Of a DNA stretch of 64,000 bases, positions 40,202-49,700 are shown piece by piece. This DNA comes from Sorangium cellulosum So0157-2 (GTDB taxonomy: Bacteria; Myxococcota_A; Polyangia; Polyangiales; Polyangiaceae), in NCBI RefSeq assembly GCF_000418325.1, contig NC_021658.1:8570001-8634000 (forward strand), written 5' to 3'. How positions within the stretch are numbered: the first letter of the stretch is position 1; each line of letters begins with the position of its first letter. The notes beneath the pieces are model-generated. The model had not been told where the DNA came from and made no database searches. It saw nothing but the letters and a program-made list of their open reading frames with translations. A program made the translations under genes and the position numbers.

Positions 40202-40755
40202 CTTGTCTCCGATTTCTGTGAATTGAGAACGTACCGCGCCGGCTTTTAGCAATTTTTAGCAATTTACGGGCCGGCGGCGGGATGAAGCCATTGACGGGGA
40301 CATCGCGGCCGGGCCGCGCGGCCGCCGTGAAACGCGCGGCAATCCGCTACATGGGCTGGGCAGGGCGCTGAACATCGAAGTACGCCCGCCGGCGCCATGA
40401 TCGCTGGACGCGAGGCCGGGCGAACTTGCCACAGATGAGGCAAAATGCGCCGCGTTCGGGCGTTTCCTGTGGGCCCTTCACAAAAGATGCAATCTGCGCC
40501 GCGCCGTTCGATGCGCCTCCGGTCGCGAGCGCAGGGTCATAGATGCACGATGCTTGCCGGAGCGCTCGGGAGTGCCCCCTCGTGCCGCGGAGCTAAGGAG
40601 AGATCCGGATACGAGCTAGGGTATCGCCTGATCAACCACCGTAGTGCGGCCGCGTTTCGTGAGCGCGCGCGGCCGGGTCCTCGACAGGGCGGATGAGAAA
40701 TGCGCTCGATTCGAAGGAATGAACCTCGCTCCCGACTTCGCGTCGAGCGAGGCGC
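40202..40755. promoter_or_regulatory. Intergenic region upstream of the galactofuranose operon
   Basis: 554 bases without a supported gene. At 40243-40266, read on the minus strand, TTGCTAAAA occurs twice in tandem (TTGCTAAAAATTGCTAAAAG), a striking AT-rich island in this DNA about 45 bases upstream of the glycosyltransferase start and therefore a promoter or operator candidate. A plus-strand frame at 40445-40696 is rich in Arg and Ser without a ribosome-binding site and is not called. Confidence 0.45.
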
Positions 40756-41346
40756 TTACCGCTCGTCGGGCGTCATCCACTTGTGCTCGACGCTCGGGCG
40801 CCAGGCGGCGAGCAGCCCCAGGAGCGCCTCGGCGTCGCTCTCGACCTGGAGCATCGCGCGGTGGCCCGGCTTGAGGAACTGCTCGGCCACCACGTGATCC
40901 AGAAAGGCGATCAGCGGCCGGTAATACCCGGCGACATCGAGCAGCCCGACCGGCTTCTCCTGAGAGCCGAGCTGCGTCCAGGTCCACACCTCGAACAGCT
41001 CCTCCAGCGTCCCGATGCCCCCCGGCAGGGCGATGAAGGCGTCGGAGAGCGCGGCCATCTTCGCCTTGCGCTCGTGCATCGTCTCGACCACGTGGAGCTC
41101 CGTCAGGCCCCGGTGCTCGATCTCTCGCCGGTTGAGGAAGTGGGGGATGACGCCGATCGCCTCCCCGCCGGCCGCGAGCACCGCGTCGGCGACCGCGCCC
41201 ATGAGCCCCACGTGGCCGCCCCCGTACACGAGCCCGATCCCTCGCGCGGCCAGGAGCTCCCCGACCTGAAGGGCCGCCGCGCGGTAGGCCGGCGACGCGC
41301 CGGCGCTCGACCCGCAATAGACGCAGATCCTTGAGAGTTTCCTCAT
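40756..41346 (-). CDS. LOG-family nucleotide phosphoribohydrolase
   Basis: A 196-residue protein of the LOG (lonely guy) family. The two hallmark motifs are GGGHVGLMGAVADAV and PGGIGTLEELFEVWTW, plus the N-terminal ICVYCGSS. Bacterial members release the base from a nucleoside 5'-monophosphate, in some cases cytokinin nucleotides, in others AMP. Cytoplasmic, active as a dimer. No cytokinin-type prenyltransferase is nearby, so housekeeping nucleotide turnover is most likely. The ATG at 41346 gives a normal family length. Confidence 0.93.
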   Translation of the reverse strand: MRKLSRICVYCGSSAGASPAYRAAALQVGELLAARGIGLVYGGGHVGLMGAVADAVLAAGGEAIGVIPHFLNRREIEHRGLTELHVVETMHERKAKMAALSDAFIALPGGIGTLEELFEVWTWTQLGSQEKPVGLLDVAGYYRPLIAFLDHVVAEQFLKPGHRAMLQVESDAEALLGLLAAWRPSVEHKWMTPDER

Positions 41347-41400
41347 CGCTCGAGCCTACGCCGGCGGGCGGGCTCCTTCCAGGGCCGCCCGCTTCGCGGC

Positions 41401-41480
41401 GTGGCCCACGCTGCGTAGCCTGGCCGCCCGCTGCGCGGCCTGGCCGCCCGCTGCGTAGCCTGGCCGCCCGCTGCGCGGCC
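41401..41480. repeat. Four 20-bp tandem repeats
   Basis: Units 41421-41440, 41441-41460 and 41461-41480 are TGGCCGCCCGCTGCG(C/T)(G/A)GCC; the outer two are identical and the middle one differs at two bases. A diverged fourth copy precedes them at 41401-41420. They lie between the LOG gene start and the end of tssC. Confidence 0.85.
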
Positions 41481-41481
41481 A

Positions 41482-41506
41482 GGCACCGCGCGGGCAGCGC
41501 GGTGCC
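41482..41506 (-). terminator. Terminator-like hairpin after tssC
   Basis: A perfect 10-bp stem, GGCACCGCGC / GCGCGGTGCC, with a 5-base loop, begins 13 bases beyond the tssC stop on the minus strand. It probably ends the minus-strand secretion operon. A T-run is absent. Confidence 0.55.
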
Positions 41507-41518
41507 GTGGCCGGCCGC

Positions 41519-43003
41519 TCACTCCTTGTCGAGCTTGCCGACGAGGCTCAGCGTGAAGAACGCGCCCATGTACTTGAAGTGCGGGCGCACCTGCATGTCG
41601 ACCTTGTACCAGCCGGCGTTGCCCGGCACCTCGGTCACGATGATCCTCGCCTTGCGGAGCGGCCGGCGCCCGCGGGTCGCCGCGGAGACGACGTCCTGAT
41701 CGGCGACGTACTGGCCGATCCACTCGTTCAGCTCCCTCTCGAGGTCGGCGCGCTCCTTCCACGTCCCGATCTGCTCGCGCTGCAGCACCTTCAGGTAGTG
41801 CGCGATGCGGCACATGATGAACATGTACGGCAGCTGCGTCCCGAGCCGGTAGTTCATCTCGGCCGCCCTGCCCTCCTCGCTCTGCCCGTAGAACTTGGGC
41901 TTCTGCGCCGAGTTCGCCGAGAAGAAGCAGGCGTTGTCCGAGTCCTTGCGGAACGTGAGCCCGATGAAGCCCTCCTCGGACAGCTCGAACTCGCGCCGCT
42001 CGGTGAGCATGATCTCGGTCGGGATCTTGGTCTGGATCTCGCCCATCGCCTCGTACTGGTGGAGCGGCAGGTTCTCCACCGCGCCGCCCGCCTGCGGGCC
42101 GATGATGTTGGGACACCAGCGGTACTTGGCGAAGCTGTCGGCGAGCCGCGTGGCGAAGGCGTACGTCGCGTTGCCCCAGCAGTACGCGTCGTGCTTGCCG
42201 ACCACGTCCTCTTCGTAGTTGAACGCCTTCACCGGGACGGTGTTGGCGCCGAAGGGCAGGCGGAGCAGGAAGCGCGGCATCACGAGGCCGACGTAGCGCG
42301 AGTCCTCGGTCTCGCGGAACGCGTTCCACTTCGTGTACTGCGGCCCCTCGAAGAGCGCCTTCAGGTCCTTCAGGTTGGGCAGCCCGATGAAGTCCTTGAG
42401 GCCGAAGAACTGCGGGCCCGCCGCCGCGATGAACGGCGCGTGCGACATCGCCGCGACGGCGGCGCACTTCTGGAGCAGCGCGATGTCCTGGGGGCCGGGG
42501 CCGAACTCGTAGTTCGCGATGATCGCGCCGACCGGCTTGCCGCCGAACTGGCCGAACTCCGCCGAGTAGACGAGCTTGTACAGGCCGCTCTTCGGCACCT
42601 CGGGGGCGTCCTCGAAATCGGCGAGGAGGTCCTCCTTGGAGCAGTTGAGCATCTCGACCTTGACGTTCTCGCGAAAGTCGCAGCGGTCGATGACGAACTT
42701 GAGGCCGCGCCAGGCGGACTCGAGCTTCTGGAAGCTGGGGTGGTGGAGGATCTCGTCGATCTGCCGCGAGAGCTTGACGTCGATCTCCGCGATCAGCGCG
42801 TCGACGAAGGCCTTGTCGACCTTCTCACCCTCGCGCCGCGGGGCGACGAGCTCCGAGATGAAGGCCTGCACGCCCCGCTTGGCGATCTCGTACCCCTCGT
42901 CGCCGGGCGTCATCTTCGTCTCGGCGAGGATCTCGTCGAGCAGCGACCCTCCCTCCAGGGTCTGGACGCCTGCGCTCCCCGCGGCCTGTGTCTCCGTCGC
43001 CAT
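41519..43003 (-). CDS. tssC: Type VI secretion sheath large subunit TssC
   Basis: A 494-residue protein of the TssC/VipB/ImpC family at normal length. Family blocks seen include SWRGLKFVIDRCD-type wording (ESAWRGLKFVIDRCDFR), YSAEFGQFGGKPVGAIIANYEF, FIAAAGPQFFGL and the C-terminal MFIMCRIAHYLKVLQREQIGTW. With TssB it forms the contractile sheath around the Hcp tube in the cytoplasm. It follows tssB after three bases and is the last gene of the minus arm, before a hairpin. Translation is likely coupled to tssB. Confidence 0.97.
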   Translation of the reverse strand: MATETQAAGSAGVQTLEGGSLLDEILAETKMTPGDEGYEIAKRGVQAFISELVAPRREGEKVDKAFVDALIAEIDVKLSRQIDEILHHPSFQKLESAWRGLKFVIDRCDFRENVKVEMLNCSKEDLLADFEDAPEVPKSGLYKLVYSAEFGQFGGKPVGAIIANYEFGPGPQDIALLQKCAAVAAMSHAPFIAAAGPQFFGLKDFIGLPNLKDLKALFEGPQYTKWNAFRETEDSRYVGLVMPRFLLRLPFGANTVPVKAFNYEEDVVGKHDAYCWGNATYAFATRLADSFAKYRWCPNIIGPQAGGAVENLPLHQYEAMGEIQTKIPTEIMLTERREFELSEEGFIGLTFRKDSDNACFFSANSAQKPKFYGQSEEGRAAEMNYRLGTQLPYMFIMCRIAHYLKVLQREQIGTWKERADLERELNEWIGQYVADQDVVSAATRGRRPLRKARIIVTEVPGNAGWYKVDMQVRPHFKYMGAFFTLSLVGKLDKE

Positions 43004-43006
43004 CGC

Positions 43007-43498
43007 TCACTCCCCTTCCTTGTCGAGCCCGAGCTCGCTCACGATCTTGTTGCGCTGAGCCGGGTCGCTCAGGATCTGCTGAATCTTGTTGCGGAACGCC
43101 TTCTCGTTCCCGAGCGGGCCCTTGAGGGCCGTCAGCGCGGCGCGCAGGTCGAGGAGCTTCTTGAGCTCCGGCACCTGGGTCGCGATGGCCTCGGGCTCCA
43201 TGTCGCTCAGCCGGCGGAACTTGAGGTTGACCGTGAGCTCGCTGTTCTCCTGCTCGGACAGGACGTCCTTGACGTTGAAGGTGAGCGCGAGCTTCTGCTC
43301 GCTCATGACCTTCTGGAAGTTGTCCTTGTCCACGTTGATCGGCTTGCGGTCCTCGAGGGGCCGCGGATCCGGCCGCTGCGTGTAGTCGCCGAGCATCAGC
43401 ATCTTCAGCGGCAGCTCGACGTCCTCCTTCGCGTTCCCCGTGGCCGGCTTGTACGTGATGTTCACGCGCTCCTTCGGCGCGACCGATCCCTCTTTCAT
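43007..43498 (-). CDS. tssB: Type VI secretion sheath small subunit TssB
   Basis: A 163-residue TssB/VipA/ImpB protein: ERVNITYKP at the start, PLKMLMLGDYT, DKDNFQKVMSEQKLALTFNV and LSDMEPEAIATQVPEL are family blocks. It interlocks with TssC in the sheath. It lies 179 bases after tssA, a gap that holds no gene, and three bases before tssC. The ATG at 43498 is preceded by AAAGGAG. Confidence 0.96.
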   Translation of the reverse strand: MKEGSVAPKERVNITYKPATGNAKEDVELPLKMLMLGDYTQRPDPRPLEDRKPINVDKDNFQKVMSEQKLALTFNVKDVLSEQENSELTVNLKFRRLSDMEPEAIATQVPELKKLLDLRAALTALKGPLGNEKAFRNKIQQILSDPAQRNKIVSELGLDKEGE

Positions 43499-43677
43499 CG
43501 CAGGCTCCTTTCCCCGTCAGCAGCGGGCGGAGCGCCCGCAGGCCGTACGAGCATAGACCAAAACCCCGGCCCCCCGGGCAAGCTTCTCGGCGCGACGCGC
43601 ATCCGCCTTCTCATCGTCCTCGTCCTCGGCCTCGGCCTCGGCCCCCTCCACCCCCGCCTCGCCCCCCGTGAGGCCCC

Positions 43678-45360
43678 TCAGACCCCCAGCGAAAGTTTCA
43701 GGGCGAGCGCAGCGTCGAGCTGGCAGACGCGCTCGAAGCAGAGCACCTCCTTCGCCCTGGCCTCGGGGGTGGCGTCGTCGCGCTCGTTCAGGGCCCGGTA
43801 GCATGTATGGAGCGCGGCGTAGAGCTCCGCGCAGAGATCCGGCTGCCAGGTGGTGAGTCGGTGGTGCTCGACGATGTGCTCCAGCGCCTCGAGCTGCGCG
43901 CGCGCGACGAGGAACTGGGACAGATCGATGTTGATCTGCGCCATCGCGAGCCGCACGCGGAAGCGGTCCAGCGCCGACGGAGCGGCGGCCGCCGCCTTCT
44001 CGAGGAGGACCATCGCGTCGACGGGCTGCTCGTTCGCGACGAGCCCGCGGGCCTCGGAGAGCGGCTTGTCGAGGTAGCTCCGCGGCCTCGCGGGGGCGCC
44101 GGCGCCCCCCGCGCCGAAGGCGGCCGCCACGTCGTTCGAGAGCCAGGTCTGCGTCTCGGCGTCCGCGAACGGCGTGCCGTCGTTGAACTTCAGCGTCGCC
44201 AGGAGCGGCGCGCGGAGCATGAGGACGCCCATCTCGACGAGCACGGCCCGCCGGGCCTCGGCGTAGTCGTCGCCGAGCTGATCGAGCGCGTTCGCCGCGT
44301 ACCGGTGCGGATCGAGCCAGAGGGGGTAGCTCTGCGCGTACTCGTCGACGAGCGGCAGGAGGTCGGCGAACGCCCTCTGGCTCGTCAGCGCCGGGAGCGC
44401 CCGCTGCACGTGATCGGGCGGCGGCGGGACCCCCGTGGTGCTGTTCGGGGATCCGGCCCCGGGGTCGTCGAGGATGTCGATCCAGAGCCCGATGCGGAGG
44501 ACGCGGTACGCGGCCGCGCGCTTCGGGTTCGTCGCCCGGAGCGCGTCGCCCGCGCGCGCGATCAAGGGCGCGCAGCGGCCGAGGACGGTGAGCGCGGAGT
44601 CCTCGTCGACGATCGCCTCCAGGCTGAGCCCCGGGCTGCTCGTGACGACGACCTGCGGCGGCGGCGACGGCGGCGCCGGCGGCGGGGTGACGATCACCGG
44701 GGTGGCCGCCGGCGCCTGGACGATCGCCGCCTCGGCCGCCTTCGGCGGCGGCGGGGGTGGCGGCGGCGGAGGTGGCGGCGGCGGCGGCGCCTCGGCGGGG
44801 AGGCTCGCGACGACGCTGCGGATCGCGCTCCGGAGCTGGCCGAAGCCGCCGTACGCCTCGCCGAGCCGGTTGCTGAGGTCGGCGTCGAGGGCGCGGCTCA
44901 CCTGGTCGATGGCGTTCACCACGTCGCGCTCCGCGGCGGAGGGCGTCACGCCGGCGAGCGTCGAGGCCGCGATGTCGCCGAACCAGGTGCACAGGTTGCC
45001 GCGCGCCTTGGGCCGCCGGAGCGCGGGGTACATCGTGTCCCAGAACGCGTTGTTCAGCTCCTGCACGAGCACGAGCCCGTCGAGCAGGCCGGGGAGCCTG
45101 TCGAGCTGCGCCTTCGCCGCGGCGTAGTAGAGCGCGACGCGGAAGTCCTTGGACTTCTCGCTCAGGAGCTCGTCGGCGCCGGTCGCGACGCGGGACCAGT
45201 CGACCTTGCCGCCCGAGAGCGACTGCAGCTTGTCGACCTCGTTCTTGAGGGCCTCGAACGCCTCGTCGTAGGTGACGTCGGCGCCGACGCCGCCGTCGAT
45301 GGGAGCGAACAGCGTCTCGATCCGCGCTTTGGATTTCTGGATGGCATCTTCAGCGGCCAT
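43678..45360 (-). CDS. tssA: Type VI secretion cap/baseplate protein TssA with polyproline linker
   Basis: A 560-residue TssA/ImpA protein. The N-terminal ImpA domain is clear (DWSRVATGADELLSEKSKDFRVALYYAAA, then WDTMYPALRRPKARGN). A linker around residues 190-240 contains an uninterrupted run of about 15 prolines and further Pro/Val-rich segments. The C-terminal half is helical (LPLVDEYAQSYPLWLDPHRYAANAL and later tetratricopeptide-like helices) and should form the ring-building part. TssA primes and caps sheath growth. The proline run is coded by GC-only triplets and could stall translation or vary in length. It follows tagF after 119 bases. Confidence 0.93.
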   Translation of the reverse strand: MAAEDAIQKSKARIETLFAPIDGGVGADVTYDEAFEALKNEVDKLQSLSGGKVDWSRVATGADELLSEKSKDFRVALYYAAAKAQLDRLPGLLDGLVLVQELNNAFWDTMYPALRRPKARGNLCTWFGDIAASTLAGVTPSAAERDVVNAIDQVSRALDADLSNRLGEAYGGFGQLRSAIRSVVASLPAEAPPPPPPPPPPPPPPPKAAEAAIVQAPAATPVIVTPPPAPPSPPPQVVVTSSPGLSLEAIVDEDSALTVLGRCAPLIARAGDALRATNPKRAAAYRVLRIGLWIDILDDPGAGSPNSTTGVPPPPDHVQRALPALTSQRAFADLLPLVDEYAQSYPLWLDPHRYAANALDQLGDDYAEARRAVLVEMGVLMLRAPLLATLKFNDGTPFADAETQTWLSNDVAAAFGAGGAGAPARPRSYLDKPLSEARGLVANEQPVDAMVLLEKAAAAAPSALDRFRVRLAMAQINIDLSQFLVARAQLEALEHIVEHHRLTTWQPDLCAELYAALHTCYRALNERDDATPEARAKEVLCFERVCQLDAALALKLSLGV

Positions 45361-45479
45361 GGGGCGCGAAGGATATCAAGACGTCCCGAGCGTGGACGGC
45401 GAATCGGAGGGCATCGATGGCGGCGCGCCGGAGCGGCGGCGCCTGCGGCGGATCGGGGGTCCTGGGCTCGGGCACGGGC

Positions 45480-46454
45480 TCAGCCGAGCGCCTCCAGGAA
45501 GCTGTCGAGCGACAGGTCGGTCCGGGCGACGAGGGCGTCGAGCTCCGGCCCGAGCGCGTGTCGGGAAACGTGCTCTTCGACCGACGGGGGTCCGCAGAGG
45601 TCGGCGATGTGCTCGGCCTGGGTGGTGGGGGCGATCATCTCGCGGAACGAGCCCACGTGGGGGGGTCCGAGGTGGAGGAGCAGGGTGCGCTGGGGCGTCC
45701 AGAACGCGTTCATCAGCGTGCGTCCCCATTTCGACAGGCGGAGGGTCATGTCCATCCACACGGCGGCGGCGTAGGCGTCGCCGGCGCCGAGCGGCAGCCG
45801 GAGCGCGAGCCCTGTCCTGGGGAGCTCCTGGCCGCGGAACGGCATCACCGAGTCGAGGATGTTCTGCAGCACCCAGAAGCGGCTCGCGTCGGTGCCGAAG
45901 CCTGCGTCCCAGAGCGCCTTCATCGGCTGGGTCTTGAGCCAGGCGCGGTAGGCGGCGTTCGACGCGTCCGGGTCGTCGAGCGACGGCGGCGCGATCTGGG
46001 AGACGCGGTGGAGGAAGGCGTCGACGGGCATGGACCGGCCGTTCGTCGCGGCGTCGTGGGCGGCGGCGAGGAGCGGGAACAGGGTGATGGGGAGCGACGG
46101 CCCTGCGGCGAGGAGCTGGTCGTAGTCGTACGAGCCGAACACGACGATCGGGTAGAGCCGGCCGGCGTTGTCGCCGCTCGCGGCCCATGCGCCCACGAGC
46201 CCGCGGGCGGGCGGCTCGTCGCCCTTCGGGTCGCCGTGGAAGACGAAGAGGCCCAGCGCCGGCTGGTAATACGCATCGAAATGGGGGCCCATGGCGCGCC
46301 GGGCGAAATCGATGGACGCGCCCAGCCATCGGTCGAAGGCGGCGAGCTCTTCGCCCCCTGCGTTCAGCCGGATGAAGTCGCCCGTGGCGGGCAGCTTGCC
46401 GAAGCAGCCGATCTGCGGCGGAGCGGCTGGGCCCTTCTTGCGGCGCCAGAACAT
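45480..46454 (-). CDS. tagF: Type VI secretion-associated protein TagF (ImpM)
   Basis: A 324-residue member of the TagF/ImpM family, recognised by IGCFGKLPATGDFIRLNAG, FDRWLGASIDFAR and RLYPIVVFGSYDYD. TagF represses secretion post-translationally in pathways with threonine phosphorylation and an FHA protein, which fits the FHA gene at 58421. A second domain of about 130 residues follows. The ATG at 46454 was chosen because the family begins at MFWRRKKG; a GTG at 46499 is possible. A large inverted repeat lies between it and tssM upstream. Confidence 0.9.
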   Translation of the reverse strand: MFWRRKKGPAAPPQIGCFGKLPATGDFIRLNAGGEELAAFDRWLGASIDFARRAMGPHFDAYYQPALGLFVFHGDPKGDEPPARGLVGAWAASGDNAGRLYPIVVFGSYDYDQLLAAGPSLPITLFPLLAAAHDAATNGRSMPVDAFLHRVSQIAPPSLDDPDASNAAYRAWLKTQPMKALWDAGFGTDASRFWVLQNILDSVMPFRGQELPRTGLALRLPLGAGDAYAAAVWMDMTLRLSKWGRTLMNAFWTPQRTLLLHLGPPHVGSFREMIAPTTQAEHIADLCGPPSVEEHVSRHALGPELDALVARTDLSLDSFLEALG

Positions 46455-46580
46455 GACGGCCTGGGAGTGAACCACGAACTGCTCACCGAGCGCTACCACC
46501 TTCCCGGTTGCTCGTGTCCGGCATCGCGGCTCCCCCGCAGCGATCGCCGACCGCCCCCGTCTTTACTTCCCCGTCACAAA

Positions 46581-46775
46581 GAGCCGGCGGGGGAGGGGGT
46601 GTCGTGCGGGGGGCCGGCGGGGGAGGGCCCCGCGAATCCGAGCGCCGGCCTGCATCGCAGCGCCCACCTCGTAGCCCAGCTCCCCCGTTCCCATGGCCAT
46701 AGCCACCAAAAGGCGCGAGTTCGCGGGAGGGGCCCCCGCCGGCCCCCCGCACGACACCCCCTCCCCCGCCGGCTC
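46581..46775. repeat. 56-bp inverted repeat between tssM and tagF
   Basis: Arms 46581-46636 and 46720-46775 are inverted copies. The outer 43 bases are identical and the inner 13 differ only in the order of a short G/C block. The loop is 83 bases. In the minus-strand transcript this would fold into a long, very stable hairpin between tssM (ends 46790) and tagF (starts 46454). It could be a terminator/attenuator, a processing site, or a short mobile repeat of the MITE/REP kind. No gene is seen in 46455-46789. Confidence 0.85.
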
Positions 46776-46789
46776 CGTTGCTGCTCGGA

Positions 46790-49700
46790 TCACCCTTTGC
46801 CGAAGCGATCACCGATGCTGGGCGGGCAGTTGGTCGCCCGGAAGAAGCTCATCGGGAACGGATGGTTCCCGCGGGTCGGCCGGATCTCCATGGTGACGGT
46901 CACTGGCGGAGCGGTCATCTGCCAGGTCACCGTGAAGAGCGCGTCGTTGTCTTTCTGGGCGGTCGTGGTCCCGGCCTCGAACAGCCGGAAGATCCCCCAG
47001 GGCCCTTCGCGCACGAGCTCTTCGTCGAGCCCGCCTGCGCCGCGCACCTGGATCCTCGCGCCCGGCGCGCCCTCACCGGGCCAGTTGAAGGTGTGCCAGA
47101 ACTCCTTCTCGTTGCGATAGAGCCTCTTCTGGCCGTCGACCTCGAAGACCACCTCGCTCACGATGGGGCTGACCGTCTTCATGTTGATGTGGAAGACGAC
47201 CTTGGGCCCCTCGGCGCCGCCGCCCCCGAAGAGCGCGTCGGTGATCTCGTCCGAGCGCCTCAGGCAGTTGTACAGGTTCGCGTTGAACGGCGTGAACGGC
47301 TTCGCCGCCTGCGGCTGCCCCGACAGGTGCGATTTCGGGAAGTACTCGTGCCCGACCTGGTAGTGGAAGCCCTTCAGGTACGTCTCGTAGAAGCCCCAGA
47401 GCACGCCGTCCTTCGGCTTGAAGAAGGCCATCGCGTCCTCGAGCGAGGCGTCGCGGGAGGAGGCGAGGTTGAACGGGTACCGGTCCTTGATCTTGTCGCG
47501 GTAGTGCGGCCAGACCTCGACCTCCCAGATGCCGCTCGCCGCGCCGCCGGCGCGCCGCACGACCGCCTTGTACGCCTGCCGGAGGGGGTTCATGAGGAGC
47601 GGCTCCATCAGCCGCTGCCCGGTCTGGTCCATCGAGAGCAGGAGCGTCTGGGTCTCTTTCACCGCGTCCTGGAACGCCTCCGTCGCCCTCGAGGTGTCCG
47701 TGTCCGGCGGCCCGTCCTCGACGACGCTCATCTCCCCGGCGAGCCGCTCGAGGTGGCCGACGTACTGGCCCAGCTTGGGCGGAGGCGGCGGGGGCTGCCC
47801 TTCCTCCGCCGGCGCCGCCGGCACCCCGAAGCCCGCCATCGACTCGAACTTGTCGGGCACCGGGTCGTAGTGCTCGCGCCCGCCCTGCCCCGGGAGCATC
47901 GAGCCGATCTGCACGTTCGTCCGCCGCTCGACCCGCTGCGCGAACATGTCCTTGGCCCTGTCGATGATGCCGCCGTCCGCGGTGAGCACGTTCGGCTTCT
48001 CCACCGGGAACTGCGTCTCGTCGTGGAGCCGCTGGAGCAGCCGCCGGTAGGGCCAGTCGGGCGTGGAGAGGACCCGGAACTCGTGGATCGCGTCGCGGTT
48101 CGTCTTCGGGATGTCGACCTGGATGTCGCGGAAGAACGCCTCCCACTGCGCGATGTACGCGTTGTCGTAGTCCTGCCGGACGCGGTCGAGCTCCTTCTGG
48201 ATCTGGTCGCCGCTCCGCTTCTCGTCGTTCGACAGCGGGAGCACCCAGAGCTCGCGCTCGAGCTTCTTCCTCCCCTCCTTGAGCGACTCGAGCACCTGCG
48301 CGTGCCCCTTGGCCGTGTAGGGCCCCTCCACCTTGAACCAGGGCCCGCCCCGGTTCTTCTGCGCGCTGTGGATGACGGTCAGCACCTCGGGCCGGTCCGC
48401 GAACATCTCGTCCAGGGACACCGGCGGGTACTTCAGGTTCTCCGGCGTGTTCGGCCCCGACTCGTCGTACTTCTGGTCGATCAGGCTCGTCACGAACTGG
48501 TCGTAGTAGCGCTTCGTCGGGTCGACCCGCAGGAGATCGGCCCGCGCCCTCGCGACGAGCGGATCGTTCAGCTCCTCGGCCTCGAGCTTGTTGCGCCGCA
48601 CGAGGTCGATGTAATAGGCGACGTGCGGCGTGAGCCGCTCCTTGAGGTCGCTCTCGGGCATGTCGGTGAACGGCTTCAGGATGTCGGCCCAGACCTGGAC
48701 GAGCCGGCCGGTCTGCCACCGCGCCGCCTGCTCATCCATGTGATCCTGATAGCCCTTGCCGAGCAGGAGGTAGCTGCGCAGGGCGTTGTAGCCGTCCAGG
48801 AACTCCCCGTCGCGCACCCGCTCGAGCTTCGCCTCGAGCTGCGCCTTCGCCGGGCCGACGAACCCCTGCTTCAAGCTCTTGATGTACTGCCCCATCGTCG
48901 GGGGGAAGAGCTTGTCCCCCTGGAACATGAACCAGCCGTGGTCGAGGGGCGTGTTCTCGACGTACTGATCGAGCTTCCCCACGTGCCCCTGCAGCCGGTC
49001 GAGCTTGTCGATGTTCGCGGGCACGTTCGGCGGGGCGCCGCTCCGCCCGGACCAGTCCACGAACGCGATCTCGTCCGAGATGCGCCTCGTCTCGGCGACG
49101 AGCGCCTTGTTGTTGAAGTACGAGATCAGCGCCGGGAGCAGGAACAGGAGGGCGACGAGCGCCGCCGCCGCCGCCACCAGGACCCGCTGCAAGCGGCGCC
49201 GCCGGAGCTCGGCCTCGCTGCGCGCCGCGAGATCCTGATCGGGGAAGACGACGTTCGTGAAGACGTCGTGCAGGAAGAAGCTCTTCGACTCCTTCGGGAG
49301 CGCCGCCTCCTCCTCGCCCTCGCCGAGCGCCGCGCGCAGCCCGAACGCGCGCCCCATCGCCCCGACCACGCGATCGAGCGGCCGCCCCTCCTGGACGCCG
49401 CTCGTGAAGTAGAACCCGCGCAGGATCGGCGTGGGGGCCGCGCCGGCCCCGGGCGCGAACGCCGCCGCGATGAAGTCCGACAGGTTGCGCTTCACCGCCG
49501 CGAACTCGAGCGGGAACTGGTAGGCCCTCTCCTTCACGTCGCGGCTCCGCTCGCCGATGAGCCGCTTCGTCAGGCGGGAGTGGAGCCGCTCGATGAGCAC
49601 GTCGAACTCGCGATCGAAGATCTTGCCGGGCTCGGACTTGCCCTCGTCGAGCCGCACGGTGGCGCCCCAGGCCTGGGCGCGCTCGCTCTTCTTCAGGTCG

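Noticed and set aside
40445..40696. Possible 83-residue gene in the gap upstream of the galactofuranose operon
   Set aside because: Arg/Ser-rich composition, no ribosome-binding site, no domain and no conserved context.
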